Assembly: GCA_041676005.1 (NCBI GenBank)
Contig: JBAYST010000028.1
Location: 1 to 12,339 of the forward strand
Direction of reading: 5' to 3'
Origin: JBAYST01 sp041676005
Lineage (GTDB): Bacteria > Bacillota_I > Bacilli_A > RFN20 > CAG-826
Length of the DNA stretch: 12,339 nucleotides
Part shown: positions 6,500 through 12,339 of the stretch, piece after piece
Layout of the letters: each line of letters starts with the position of its first letter
Numbering within the stretch: the first letter of the stretch is position 1
Program-made: the position numbers and the translations under genes
The notes under the pieces: model-generated
What the model was told of the DNA's origin: nothing
Databases searched by the model: none
The model's input: the letters and a program-made list of their open reading frames with translations, nothing else

Positions 6500-6720
6500 G
6501 TTTTTGTCTCATTTTTTGTTTTCCACAAGGAGAAAAAGGCGTTTCTGTCCGATTCTTATATTTATATAAATTTATACACCGTGCATTTTTAGAAGAAAAT
6601 AATTTTCCACAATTTTGAAAATATAAACTTTTCCACATAGTTTTGCACATTGGAAATATGTGATTATGGTAAAAACTCGGTCTTAACTAGTGTTTTTTAG
6701 CATAAAAATGTGGAAAACTG
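6500..6720. other. oriC, upstream DnaA-box cluster
   Basis: The 423 bases between rpmH and dnaA hold no convincing gene, are rich in A+T, and separate two sets of divergently oriented genes. DnaA boxes of the form TTTTCCACA occur at 6519-6527, 6603-6611 and 6629-6637 (plus) and 6709-6717 (minus); a variant TTTTGCACA lies at 6641-6649 and TTATACACC at 6572-6580. They differ from the canonical TTATCCACA mostly at one position, the third. An almost pure A+T tract lies at about 6554-6577. This matches the box cluster upstream of dnaA in Bacillus-type bipartite origins. Whether DNA opens here or downstream of dnaA is not decided by the sequence, but the trio-like element at 8254-8265 favours the downstream half. 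Confidence 0.85.
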
Positions 6721-6739
6721 AAAATTAGATAAATTTTGG

Positions 6740-6768
6740 TTTACTCTCCCTGTGGGAATTCATATAAT
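6740..6768 (+). promoter_or_regulatory. Promoter of dnaA
   Basis: A TTTACT -35 (6740-6745) and a perfect TATAAT -10 (6763-6768) are separated by 17 bp. The start point would be near 6775, leaving a leader of about 15 bases with AGGAG as ribosome binding site. The spacer contains TGTGGGAAT (6751-6759), two mismatches from the local DnaA box in minus orientation, which could allow DnaA to repress its own gene. The autoregulation is inference. Confidence 0.75.
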
Positions 6769-6789
6769 TTAGACACGATAGGAGTCAAT

Positions 6790-8148
6790 ATGCTCAGTTC
6801 AATATCTGAAACAACAAGACTTTGGGAACGCGTCTTAACAAAATTAGAACAAAGGCTCGACGATCGAAATATATTCGATAGTTTTTTTCATGGTTCGTAT
6901 ATATACGATATCACTGGAAACACGATGACGGTCGTCGTCAATTCCGCGCTTGCAGCGCGTCTTATTTCCACCAAATACACCGACCTTCTAGAGGAGGTTG
7001 TCCTCGAGGCTGCAGAAACAAATTTCAAGCTTTTGTTTTTAGAACCTGACGAGGCTAAAAAAAGTTCAAAAAGCGTTACTTCTCACAGACAAGAAGAAAT
7101 CTTCAAAGAATCGTTCATCAACCCTAATTTAAAGTTTGATAACTTTGTCGTCGGAACATCGAATCGCGACGCCTCTCAAGCGGCATTGATGATCGCTTCA
7201 AATCCAGCCAAAATCTTTAATCCTCTTTTCATTTACTCTGAATCCGGATTAGGGAAAACCCACCTCTTACACGCGATCGGTAATTATATAAAGGAAAATA
7301 GGCCCTCAGCGAAGATTCTCTGTATTACTTCTGATGATTTTTTTAGTGAATACGTCAAAAATCTTCAAGACGGAAAAGATACAACCGCTTTAAGAGATTA
7401 TTGTCGAAACGTCGATACGTTTTTAATTGACGATGTTCAATTTTTAACCGACAAAAAGAAAACTCAGGAACTTTTCTATTACGTTTTCAATGATTTGGTA
7501 AAAAAAGGACGACAAATCGTCATCACTTCCGACCGTCAACCAAACGAACTTCAAGATATCGAACAAAGGCTGGTGACGAGATTTGCATCCGGTTTGACCG
7601 TGCAAATCAAAGAACCAGATCGAGAAACGTGCGTCGCAATTTTAAGAAAAAAAATCGTCGGCAACAATCTCGATCAGCTCGAATTCGATGATACGGTATT
7701 ATATCTGCTTGCAGATAAATTTTCTAAAAACGTGCGTGAACTCGAAGGCGCGTTAAATAAATTGGTTTATTATTCAATCTTAAAACAAACGAACCACATC
7801 ACGATTGAAATGGCGGTCGAGGCTGTATCAACAATGGCCGGTGGGCGTTTTATCGCCGACGAAATAACCGAACAAAAAATCATCGGTCTCGTCGCCGATT
7901 ATTACAACATGACTCCTTCTTTGATCACCGGAACATCTCACGTCAAACAAATTGTCCTCGCTCGTCATGTCGCAATGTACTTAATTCGTCTAACTCTTGA
8001 CTCTTCATTAAAGAAAATCGGGCGGGCGTTCGGCGGTAAAGACCATACGACCGTGATGGCTGGTGTCTCCAATGTGGAAAAAATGTTAAAAACCGACACC
8101 GGAATGCAACAGGCAATTAAAGATTTAAAAGCGAGAATTAAAAAGTAG
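6790..8148 (+). CDS. dnaA: Chromosomal replication initiator DnaA
   Basis: A 452-residue initiator ATPase that binds DnaA boxes, oligomerises and melts oriC. Domain I (about 1-85) begins LWERVLTKL; domain II is a short polar linker (about 87-105). The AAA+ domain has Walker A SESGLGKTH (150-158), Walker B FLIDDVQFL (211-219), sensor 1 VITSDRQPNEL, an Arg finger in RLVTRFASGL (Arg264) and sensor 2 NVRELEGAL (Arg316). Domain IV carries the DNA-binding signature GGKDHTTVMAGVSNVEKM. The first glycine of the usual GxxGxGKT P-loop is Ser150. The start ATG 6790 is chosen for its AGGAG five bases upstream and the expected N-terminus; an in-frame TTG at 6736 would place the start inside the promoter. 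A DnaA box sequence (8073-8081, minus) lies in the 3' end of the gene. Confidence 0.98.
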   Translation: MLSSISETTRLWERVLTKLEQRLDDRNIFDSFFHGSYIYDITGNTMTVVVNSALAARLISTKYTDLLEEVVLEAAETNFKLLFLEPDEAKKSSKSVTSHRQEEIFKESFINPNLKFDNFVVGTSNRDASQAALMIASNPAKIFNPLFIYSESGLGKTHLLHAIGNYIKENRPSAKILCITSDDFFSEYVKNLQDGKDTTALRDYCRNVDTFLIDDVQFLTDKKKTQELFYYVFNDLVKKGRQIVITSDRQPNELQDIEQRLVTRFASGLTVQIKEPDRETCVAILRKKIVGNNLDQLEFDDTVLYLLADKFSKNVRELEGALNKLVYYSILKQTNHITIEMAVEAVSTMAGGRFIADEITEQKIIGLVADYYNMTPSLITGTSHVKQIVLARHVAMYLIRLTLDSSLKKIGRAFGGKDHTTVMAGVSNVEKMLKTDTGMQQAIKDLKARIKK

Positions 8149-8178
8149 TCTTATTTATTAAATAAAAGCATACAAAAC

Positions 8179-8200
8179 TAATTGTGATATGATACAATTA
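8179..8200. repeat. 7-bp inverted repeat spanning the putative dnaN promoter
   Basis: TAATTGT (8179-8185) and ACAATTA (8194-8200) are perfect complements around an 8-base spacer, and the extended -10 lies inside the repeat. It could be an operator or simply A+T-rich dyad symmetry near the origin. Confidence 0.4.
8185..8193 (+). promoter_or_regulatory. Putative extended -10 promoter for dnaN
   Basis: TGATATGAT gives the TGN extension followed by TATGAT, five of six matches to TATAAT. No TTGACA-like -35 is seen 17 bp upstream, so the TG extension would have to compensate. The start point would be near 8200, upstream of the origin element and of dnaN. The dnaN gene may also be read from the dnaA promoter, as no convincing terminator follows dnaA. 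Confidence 0.45.
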
Positions 8201-8203
8201 AAG

Positions 8204-8299
8204 ATGGCAAAAAAAGTAAAAAAACAAGCTTTATCCACAAAATCCACCGACACTAGTACTAATAAGAACTTATATAAAAGAAAGGAATTATCTTTATGA
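8204..8299 (+). CDS. Possible 31-codon ORF overlapping the dnaN start
   Basis: An open frame from ATG 8204 encodes a basic, Lys/Ser/Thr-rich peptide beginning MAKKVKKQ and ending KRKELSL. Its TGA overlaps the dnaN ATG as ATGA, the same coupling used by other gene pairs here. No function is recognised. There is no Shine-Dalgarno; if the extended -10 at 8185-8193 is real, the start codon would be only a few bases from the transcript 5' end. The frame also contains the perfect DnaA box and the trio-like run, so base composition there is constrained by the origin, and the ORF may be fortuitous. Confidence 0.25.
   Translation: MAKKVKKQALSTKSTDTSTNKNLYKRKELSL
8231..8278 (+). other. oriC, downstream half: DnaA box, DnaA-trio-like run and A+T-rich tract
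   Basis: A perfect DnaA box TTATCCACA (8231-8239) is followed nine bases later by a degenerate copy AAATCCACC (8240-8248), a short G+C-richer stretch, then TAG TAC TAA TAA (8254-8265) and an A+T tract ending near 8278. Box, spacer and 5'-TAR triplets in the same orientation match the basal unwinding element described in Bacillus subtilis, where DnaA extends from double-stranded boxes onto single-stranded trios. One triplet (TAC) departs from the trio consensus. I take this as the likely site of strand opening; that is inference from layout. Confidence 0.65.
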
Positions 8300-9417
8300 A
8301 ACTGACAATCGTTAGAGACGAATTTCTCAAAGGACTGAGCATTGCCTCTCGGGCGGTAGCGTCTAAATCCGCTATCCCTGTTTTGAATAATCTGAAAATC
8401 GAATTAAACGAAACCGGTTTGTTTATCACAGGAAGCAACAACGATCTAACAGTTCAGACAATGGTTCCTTATAATCGCGACGGGAAAGAAATAATCCGCA
8501 ACTATAAAGAAGGTGCGACACTTATCAACGCGAAAATCATCACCGAAATCGCTAGACGAATTGATTCCTTGGAAATAACGATCGATGTTATCGATTCAAC
8601 TATTGCGATCATCTCTGACAATCGTTCAGAATTTAAACTGAATTGCATCAGAGCTGAAGAATACCCCGAAGTCGAGCTACGAGGTAGTGGAACTTCGTTG
8701 GTTTTTCAGAACATAGAATTCACAACCTTGGTCAATCAAACAGCGTTTGCCGCTTCTCAAAAAGAACAAAGGCCGATTTTAACCGCCCTCAATTTAGAAG
8801 CAGGAGGCGGAAAGCTCGTCGCCACCGCCACCGACTCGGCACGAATGGCACGCAAAACAATTGACATCGATCCAGGAATTAGTTTTGTGACCAACATTCC
8901 AGCTAAGATGATGGTCGAAGTTGTTCATCTAGCAGAAAACGCCCCAACCATCGAACTCATCGTCAGTGACAAAAAAGCGATTTTCTCTTTTGGGTTGACA
9001 ACCATTGCCACAAGACTTTTAAGTGGAGAATATCCAAATACGAAAAACATCGTTCCTAAAGCTTTGCTTTATGTCTTAGAAGTAAACGCACAAGACACGA
9101 TCAAAGCGATCAATCGCGCATCATTACTTTCAATCGAAAGAGAAAACGTTGTTAACCTTTCGATGAGTAAAAACGGAGTTGAAATTTCTTCAAAATCTTC
9201 TCAAATCGGTTCAGCGAGCGAAAAAATTGATGTGTTCAAATATGAAGGCGGAGATCTCGAGGTCGGGTTTAATAACGAGTTTGTTCTTTCGGCGATTCGT
9301 GCGCTTGGTTCAACCGATGTCACTATCGCATTTGTTGGGGAGATGAAACCCTTTGTCGTGCGAAATGACTTAGACGATTCAGTGATCCAAGTCATCACTC
9401 CGGTTCGGATGTTTTAA
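8296..9417 (+). CDS. dnaN: DNA polymerase III sliding clamp (beta subunit)
   Basis: A 373-residue protein, the usual length of the beta clamp, a head-to-tail dimeric ring that tethers DNA polymerase III and many repair proteins to DNA. The N-terminus MKLTIVRDEFLKGLSIASRAVASKSAIPVLNNLKI-type pattern (residues 1-34) is typical of domain 1. EQRPILTALNLEA (about 155-167) marks domain 2, and the C-terminus VITPVRMF matches the conserved end that lines the partner-binding pocket. The start ATG 8296 has AAAGGAA about eight bases upstream. It follows dnaA by 147 bases containing origin elements and is followed by a gene-free stretch and a terminator, so dnaA-dnaN form a unit separate from yaaA-recF-gyrB. 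Confidence 0.97.
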   Translation: MKLTIVRDEFLKGLSIASRAVASKSAIPVLNNLKIELNETGLFITGSNNDLTVQTMVPYNRDGKEIIRNYKEGATLINAKIITEIARRIDSLEITIDVIDSTIAIISDNRSEFKLNCIRAEEYPEVELRGSGTSLVFQNIEFTTLVNQTAFAASQKEQRPILTALNLEAGGGKLVATATDSARMARKTIDIDPGISFVTNIPAKMMVEVVHLAENAPTIELIVSDKKAIFSFGLTTIATRLLSGEYPNTKNIVPKALLYVLEVNAQDTIKAINRASLLSIERENVVNLSMSKNGVEISSKSSQIGSASEKIDVFKYEGGDLEVGFNNEFVLSAIRALGSTDVTIAFVGEMKPFVVRNDLDDSVIQVITPVRMF

Positions 9418-9534
9418 GCGCTCGTTTCACGGTCCGGACATACAAGCAAGAAGAAAAGAGATTAAGAGAGATACAAACTCATCTCTAACAAGCTTTAAAG
9501 TAGTAAAAAGACACTAAAAAAACAAAAGAAGATT
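9418..9534. other. Gene-free spacer after dnaN
   Basis: Purine-rich on the plus strand, with no plausible ORF or RNA gene. It contains a small hairpin AGAGAT / ATCTCT (9467-9472 and 9481-9486, eight-base loop) with no T run after it, so it is not scored as a terminator. GTTTCACG at 9424-9431 resembles a parS half-site only. Confidence 0.5.
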
Positions 9535-9562
9535 AAGGGGATATTTTATTCCCTTTTTTATT
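9535..9562 (+). terminator. Rho-independent terminator after dnaN
   Basis: AAGGGGATA pairs with TATTCCCTT around a TTT loop (nine pairs including one G-T), followed by TTTT and more A+T. This is a good intrinsic terminator, 117 bases after the dnaN stop. Its right arm overlaps the predicted -35 region of the next promoter. Confidence 0.8.
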
Positions 9563-9577
9563 GCGTGCGTGTATAAT
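9549..9577 (+). promoter_or_regulatory. Promoter for yaaA-recF-gyrB
   Basis: A perfect TATAAT lies at 9572-9577. The best 17-bp-spaced -35 is the poor TTCCCT (9549-9554), which sits inside the terminator stem. The start point would be about 9584, so the message would begin at or just before the AGGAAG ribosome binding site (9584-9589) of yaaA. Confidence 0.6.
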
Positions 9578-9596
9578 GTACATAGGAAGTTTTTAT

Positions 9597-9827
9597 ATGA
9601 CTAAAACCACTACGGAAATCGAGATCAAAACCGACCATTTGGAACTCCAACAATTGCTCAAAATAGTCGGGTTAATTTCCACCGGCGGCGAGGCAAAAAT
9701 CTATCTCGCTCAGCACGACGTCAAAGTCAACGGGGAAAAAGAGAATCGACGAGGAAGAAAATTATTTCCACACGACGTGGTGACAATCGAAGGCAATGTT
9801 TACACGATTAACAAAAAATGTTCATGA
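9597..9827 (+). CDS. yaaA: S4-domain RNA-binding protein YaaA (RlbA-like)
   Basis: A 76-residue protein that is almost entirely one S4 RNA-binding domain: LELQQLLKIVGLISTGGEAK (15-34) and VKVNGEKENRRGRKLFPHDVV (42-62) match the family core seen in Bacillus YaaA, which always sits between dnaN and recF. Its role is poorly defined; links to ribosome assembly have been suggested, so the annotation is structural and positional. The start ATG 9597 has AGGAAG seven bases upstream. The upstream in-frame TTG (9561) and ATG (9579) would place the start inside the promoter and terminator. The stop overlaps recF as ATGA, indicating translational coupling. Confidence 0.92.
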   Translation: MTKTTTEIEIKTDHLELQQLLKIVGLISTGGEAKIYLAQHDVKVNGEKENRRGRKLFPHDVVTIEGNVYTINKKCS

Positions 9828-10882
9828 AAACACTGACCATCAAAAACTTCCGAAACCACACCTATGCGACTTATGATTTCTCACCGCGAATGAATGTTAT
9901 CGTCGGAGAAAACGGAGTCGGAAAAACAAATCTGATCGAAGCGATTTATTATCTTTCTCTAGCCAGGTCGTTTAGAACACAAGATGACCTAGATTTAATT
10001 CAAAAAAAGAAAGATAGTGCGATGATCGAAGCTCGCCTGAACGAAGGAAAGATCACACGGAAAATCGAGGTTGTTCTACAAAACGGAGGCAAAAGAATAT
10101 TTATCAACGATAAACCGATTGCCCGTCTATCAGAACTCTCTAAAGTGATGAACGTCATCTTGTTTGAACCAAAAGACGTGATGATCTTCCGCGGACTTCC
10201 AAAAGAAAGAAGAAATTATCTCGATATTAATTTATCGAAGAAAAGTCCGCCTTATCTAGAATACATTTCGCAATATGAGAAAATTCTCAAAGAGAGAAAC
10301 GAAATCTTAAAACTAGAAAAGGTCGATCGCGAATTGTTGAGAATCAACACAAAACTGTTGGTTAAGGTATCGGGCCCAATCGTCTCTTACCGACAACAAT
10401 ATGTAAAGGATATCAACGATATCCTTAAAAAAATCGTGCGCGCGCTCACGGGAGAAAAGGCTAAAATTGAAATTCGTTATGAACCATTTGTGAAATACGA
10501 TGCTTCGTTTATCGAAAACGCAAATAAGGCCTTCCTGCGAGTGGAAGAGAGTGACTTGAGAAGGAAGGTCACATCGATCGGAATTCATCGCGAGGACTTC
10601 TCTACCTCGCTAAATGGGCACGATATCGCTACATATGGCTCGCAAGGAGAGAACCGAATGGTAGCGTTAGCCCTGAAACTCTGTCCGTTCTTCTTAATCG
10701 AAGATAAGGATAAGCGTCCGCTAGTCATTCTCGATGATGCGATGTCTGAACTCGACAACGCTCACCAACAAAGACTAATCAATTTTTTAAAAAAGTTTGC
10801 GCAAGTATTCATTACAGCGACCAAACTCGAAGTAGGCGATGCGAAAACCTACACTCTTTACAAGAAAGGAGAAACATCTTGA
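9824..10882 (+). CDS. recF: DNA replication and repair protein RecF
   Basis: A 352-residue SMC-like ATPase that, with RecO and RecR, helps load RecA at single-strand gaps. Walker A is GENGVGKTN (28-36), the ABC signature region is YGSQGENR (271-278) and Walker B is VILDDAMSELD (301-311). The N-terminus MKTLTIKNFRNH and IEAIYYLSLARSFRT are typical. The usual GPHRDD motif before the signature reads GIHRED (253-258), a conservative but noticeable change. The start is placed at ATG 9824, which overlaps the yaaA TGA as ATGA; an ATG two codons earlier (9818) is also in frame. No strong Shine-Dalgarno is visible for either, consistent with coupling. The gene that lies between recF and gyrB in Bacillus (yaaB/remB) is absent here. 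Confidence 0.97.
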   Translation: MKTLTIKNFRNHTYATYDFSPRMNVIVGENGVGKTNLIEAIYYLSLARSFRTQDDLDLIQKKKDSAMIEARLNEGKITRKIEVVLQNGGKRIFINDKPIARLSELSKVMNVILFEPKDVMIFRGLPKERRNYLDINLSKKSPPYLEYISQYEKILKERNEILKLEKVDRELLRINTKLLVKVSGPIVSYRQQYVKDINDILKKIVRALTGEKAKIEIRYEPFVKYDASFIENANKAFLRVEESDLRRKVTSIGIHREDFSTSLNGHDIATYGSQGENRMVALALKLCPFFLIEDKDKRPLVILDDAMSELDNAHQQRLINFLKKFAQVFITATKLEVGDAKTYTLYKKGETS

Positions 10883-12339
10883 TGGAAGAGAATTATAAGA
10901 AACAAGAAAATGTTCAAGAAAACGAAAAGGTATCCGAACCCACCGTCGCTCTTGAACAAACACCCGAACAAGAAAAGCAAAACTTCGAACGAACCGAACT
11001 TGAAAAAGGTGCCAATGAAGAAGAACGCGCAAACATGGAATACACCGCGCGAAACATTCAAGTTCTCGAAGGACTTGAGGCAGTTCGTAAAAGACCAGGA
11101 ATGTATATCGGAACAACTGGTAGTGCGGGATTGCACCACTTGGTGTGGGAGATCATCGATAACTCAATCGACGAAGCTTTAGCAGGTCATTGTGACAATA
11201 TCAATATCACGATTAACCCAGGCAACACGATCACCATCGAAGACGATGGGCGGGGAATCCCTATTGATATCGTTGCTAAATCCGGACTATCGGGAGTTGA
11301 AACTGTGTTTACGGTTTTGCACGCCGGAGGTAAATTCGGAGTCGGAGGCGGCTATAAAGTTTCCGGAGGTCTTCACGGAGTCGGAGCCTCGGTTGTCAAC
11401 GGCTTATCTGAATGGTTAGAAGTCTATGTTCATAAAAACGAAGGCGTCTATTATCAAAAATTTGAAAACGGCGGGCATATCGTCGGTCACCTTGAAAGAA
11501 TCGGAGATACTGATAAAACCGGGACAATTGTCACTTTTAAACCAGATCCGACTATTTTTACCGAAACAAACGAATTCGATTACACGATTATCAGAGACCG
11601 CGTCCGTCAAATGGCGTATTTGAATCGCGGTTTAAGAATTACTGTTAACGATGATCGGGGCGACGAGAGAATAACCGAGTCGTTCCGCTACGAAGGCGGA
11701 ATTAAAGAATACGTTCTTTTCATCAACCATCACAAAACTGCGATTTTCCCAGAAGTCATTTATTGTGAAGGTCGCGAAGCGGTGGAAAACGAAGAAAACC
11801 ATGTCTATGTCGAAGCCGCGATTCAATATAACGACGGGTATAGCGGAAACATTTTCAGTTTCTGTAACAATATCAACACTCACGAAGGCGGAATGCACGA
11901 AACCGGATTTCAACTCGCAATGGTGCGAATTGTCAATAACTATGCACGTGCCAACAAATTCTTAAAAGAAAACGAAGAAAATTTATCATATGACGATATC
12001 AAAGAAGGTTTGACCGCGATCATTTCGGTTAAACATCCAAATCCTCAATATGAAGGGCAAACCAAAACCAAACTAGGAAATCCCGAAGTCCGGAAAATCG
12101 TCTCACAAATCGTCGGTGAACAACTCGATCGCTTCCTAATGGAAAACCCAAAAACTGCGCGGATTATCATGGATAAAATCGTCATGGCGGCGAACGCAAG
12201 ACTCGCAGCGAGAAACGCTCGGGAAAACATTCGTCGTAAAGGGGCTTTAGATATTACGACCCTTCCTGGAAAGTTAGCGGATTGTTCCAGCAGAAAACCA
12301 GAAGAGTGTGAACTTTTTATCGTTGAAGGTAACTCTGCA
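10882..12339 (+). CDS. gyrB: DNA gyrase subunit B, 5' 486 codons
   Basis: The frame is open to the window edge, so the C-terminus is missing. ATG 10882 shares a base with the recF stop (TGATG) and has AAAGGAG ten bases upstream; a TTG one codon earlier has better spacing and is an alternative. Residues about 1-55 are an extension rich in Glu, Lys and Gln before the family start NIQVLEGLEAVRKRPGMYIG. The GHKL ATPase domain shows EIIDNSIDEALAG (Glu90, Asp93, Asn94), EDDGRGIP (120-127) and GGLHGVGASVVN (162-173). The transducer lysine loop is GQTKTKLGN (Lys395). The Toprim domain begins at LFIVEGNSA, where the catalytic Glu is present and the usual EGDSA reads EGNSA. GyrB supplies ATP hydrolysis for negative supercoiling by the A2B2 gyrase. 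The pattern also resembles ParE, but position next to recF favours GyrB. Confidence 0.96.
   Translation, partial: MEENYKKQENVQENEKVSEPTVALEQTPEQEKQNFERTELEKGANEEERANMEYTARNIQVLEGLEAVRKRPGMYIGTTGSAGLHHLVWEIIDNSIDEALAGHCDNINITINPGNTITIEDDGRGIPIDIVAKSGLSGVETVFTVLHAGGKFGVGGGYKVSGGLHGVGASVVNGLSEWLEVYVHKNEGVYYQKFENGGHIVGHLERIGDTDKTGTIVTFKPDPTIFTETNEFDYTIIRDRVRQMAYLNRGLRITVNDDRGDERITESFRYEGGIKEYVLFINHHKTAIFPEVIYCEGREAVENEENHVYVEAAIQYNDGYSGNIFSFCNNINTHEGGMHETGFQLAMVRIVNNYARANKFLKENEENLSYDDIKEGLTAIISVKHPNPQYEGQTKTKLGNPEVRKIVSQIVGEQLDRFLMENPKTARIIMDKIVMAANARLAARNARENIRRKGALDITTLPGKLADCSSRKPEECELFIVEGNSA

Noticed and set aside
6427..6618. 63-codon plus-strand ORF inside the origin
   Set aside because: It starts with TTG, has no ribosome binding site, and its composition is that of A+T-rich DNA containing DnaA boxes and the rpmH promoter.
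8149..8166. A+T-only inverted repeat just after dnaA as a terminator
   Set aside because: TTATTTA/TAAATAA leaves a one-base loop, has no G-C pairs and no T run after it, so it is unlikely to terminate.
9424..9431. GTTTCACG after dnaN as a third parS site
   Set aside because: Only one half-site matches; the other half (GTCCGGA) does not.
9561..9599. Longer yaaA starting at TTG 9561 or ATG 9579
   Set aside because: Both starts precede or overlap the TATAAT and lack a spaced ribosome binding site; ATG 9597 has AGGAAG at seven bases.
10787..11139. Antisense ORFs rich in Phe and Cys opposite recF and gyrB
   Set aside because: They are mirror images of the Glu/Lys-rich N-terminus of GyrB and the end of RecF; no start signals and no family resemblance.
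11942..11957. CACGTG in gyrB as a parS-like site
   Set aside because: Flanking bases match the parS consensus poorly on both sides.

Overview
This window is the replication-origin region of a low-G+C Gram-positive chromosome. The gene set dnaA-dnaN-yaaA-recF-gyrB to the right, and rpmH-rnpA-yidC-jag-mnmE to the left, is the textbook oriC neighbourhood of Bacilli and their wall-less relatives. TGA is used as a stop (mnmE, yidC, yaaA, recF) and tryptophan is TGG, so the standard code applies; this excludes UGA=Trp mycoplasmas and spiroplasmas. The order mnmE-tatD-rnmV-rsmA-ispE, with mnmG and rsmG not following mnmE, together with a long lipoprotein-type YidC, is unlike Bacillus. It fits better an uncultured or Erysipelotrichia/Acholeplasma-like branch of Bacilli. 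That placement is an inference.

Left arm (1-6366, all on the minus strand, read away from the origin): rpmH, rnpA, yidC and jag form a tight operon driven by an essentially perfect TTGACA/TATAAT promoter and ended by a hairpin terminator just after jag. A second tight cluster, mnmE-tatD-rnmV-rsmA-ispE, follows. Its genes overlap or nearly abut, and ispE runs off the left edge. Two parS-like palindromes lie inside rnmV.

Origin (6367-6789 and 8149-8295): the A+T-rich stretch between rpmH and dnaA carries a cluster of DnaA boxes of the form TTTTCCACA and the dnaA promoter. The short gap between dnaA and dnaN holds a perfect TTATCCACA box, a degenerate second copy, a run of DnaA-trio-like triplets (TAG TAC TAA TAA) and an A+T-rich tract. 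The origin therefore looks bipartite, with dnaA between the two halves, and the likely unwinding site is next to dnaN.

Right arm (6790-12339, all on the plus strand): dnaA (initiator) and dnaN (sliding clamp) come first. A terminator overlapping a new promoter follows, then yaaA-recF-gyrB, coupled by ATGA and TGATG overlaps. gyrB is open to the right edge, covers 486 codons, and has an unusual acidic N-terminal extension.

The products cover replication initiation and processivity, recombinational repair, supercoiling, membrane protein insertion, tRNA and rRNA maturation and modification, and isoprenoid synthesis. No mobile element, CRISPR array, tRNA or rRNA gene was seen. No new multi-gene system is evident. 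The novelty lies in the origin architecture, parS-like sites, a possible tiny ORF ahead of dnaN, and gene-end extensions.
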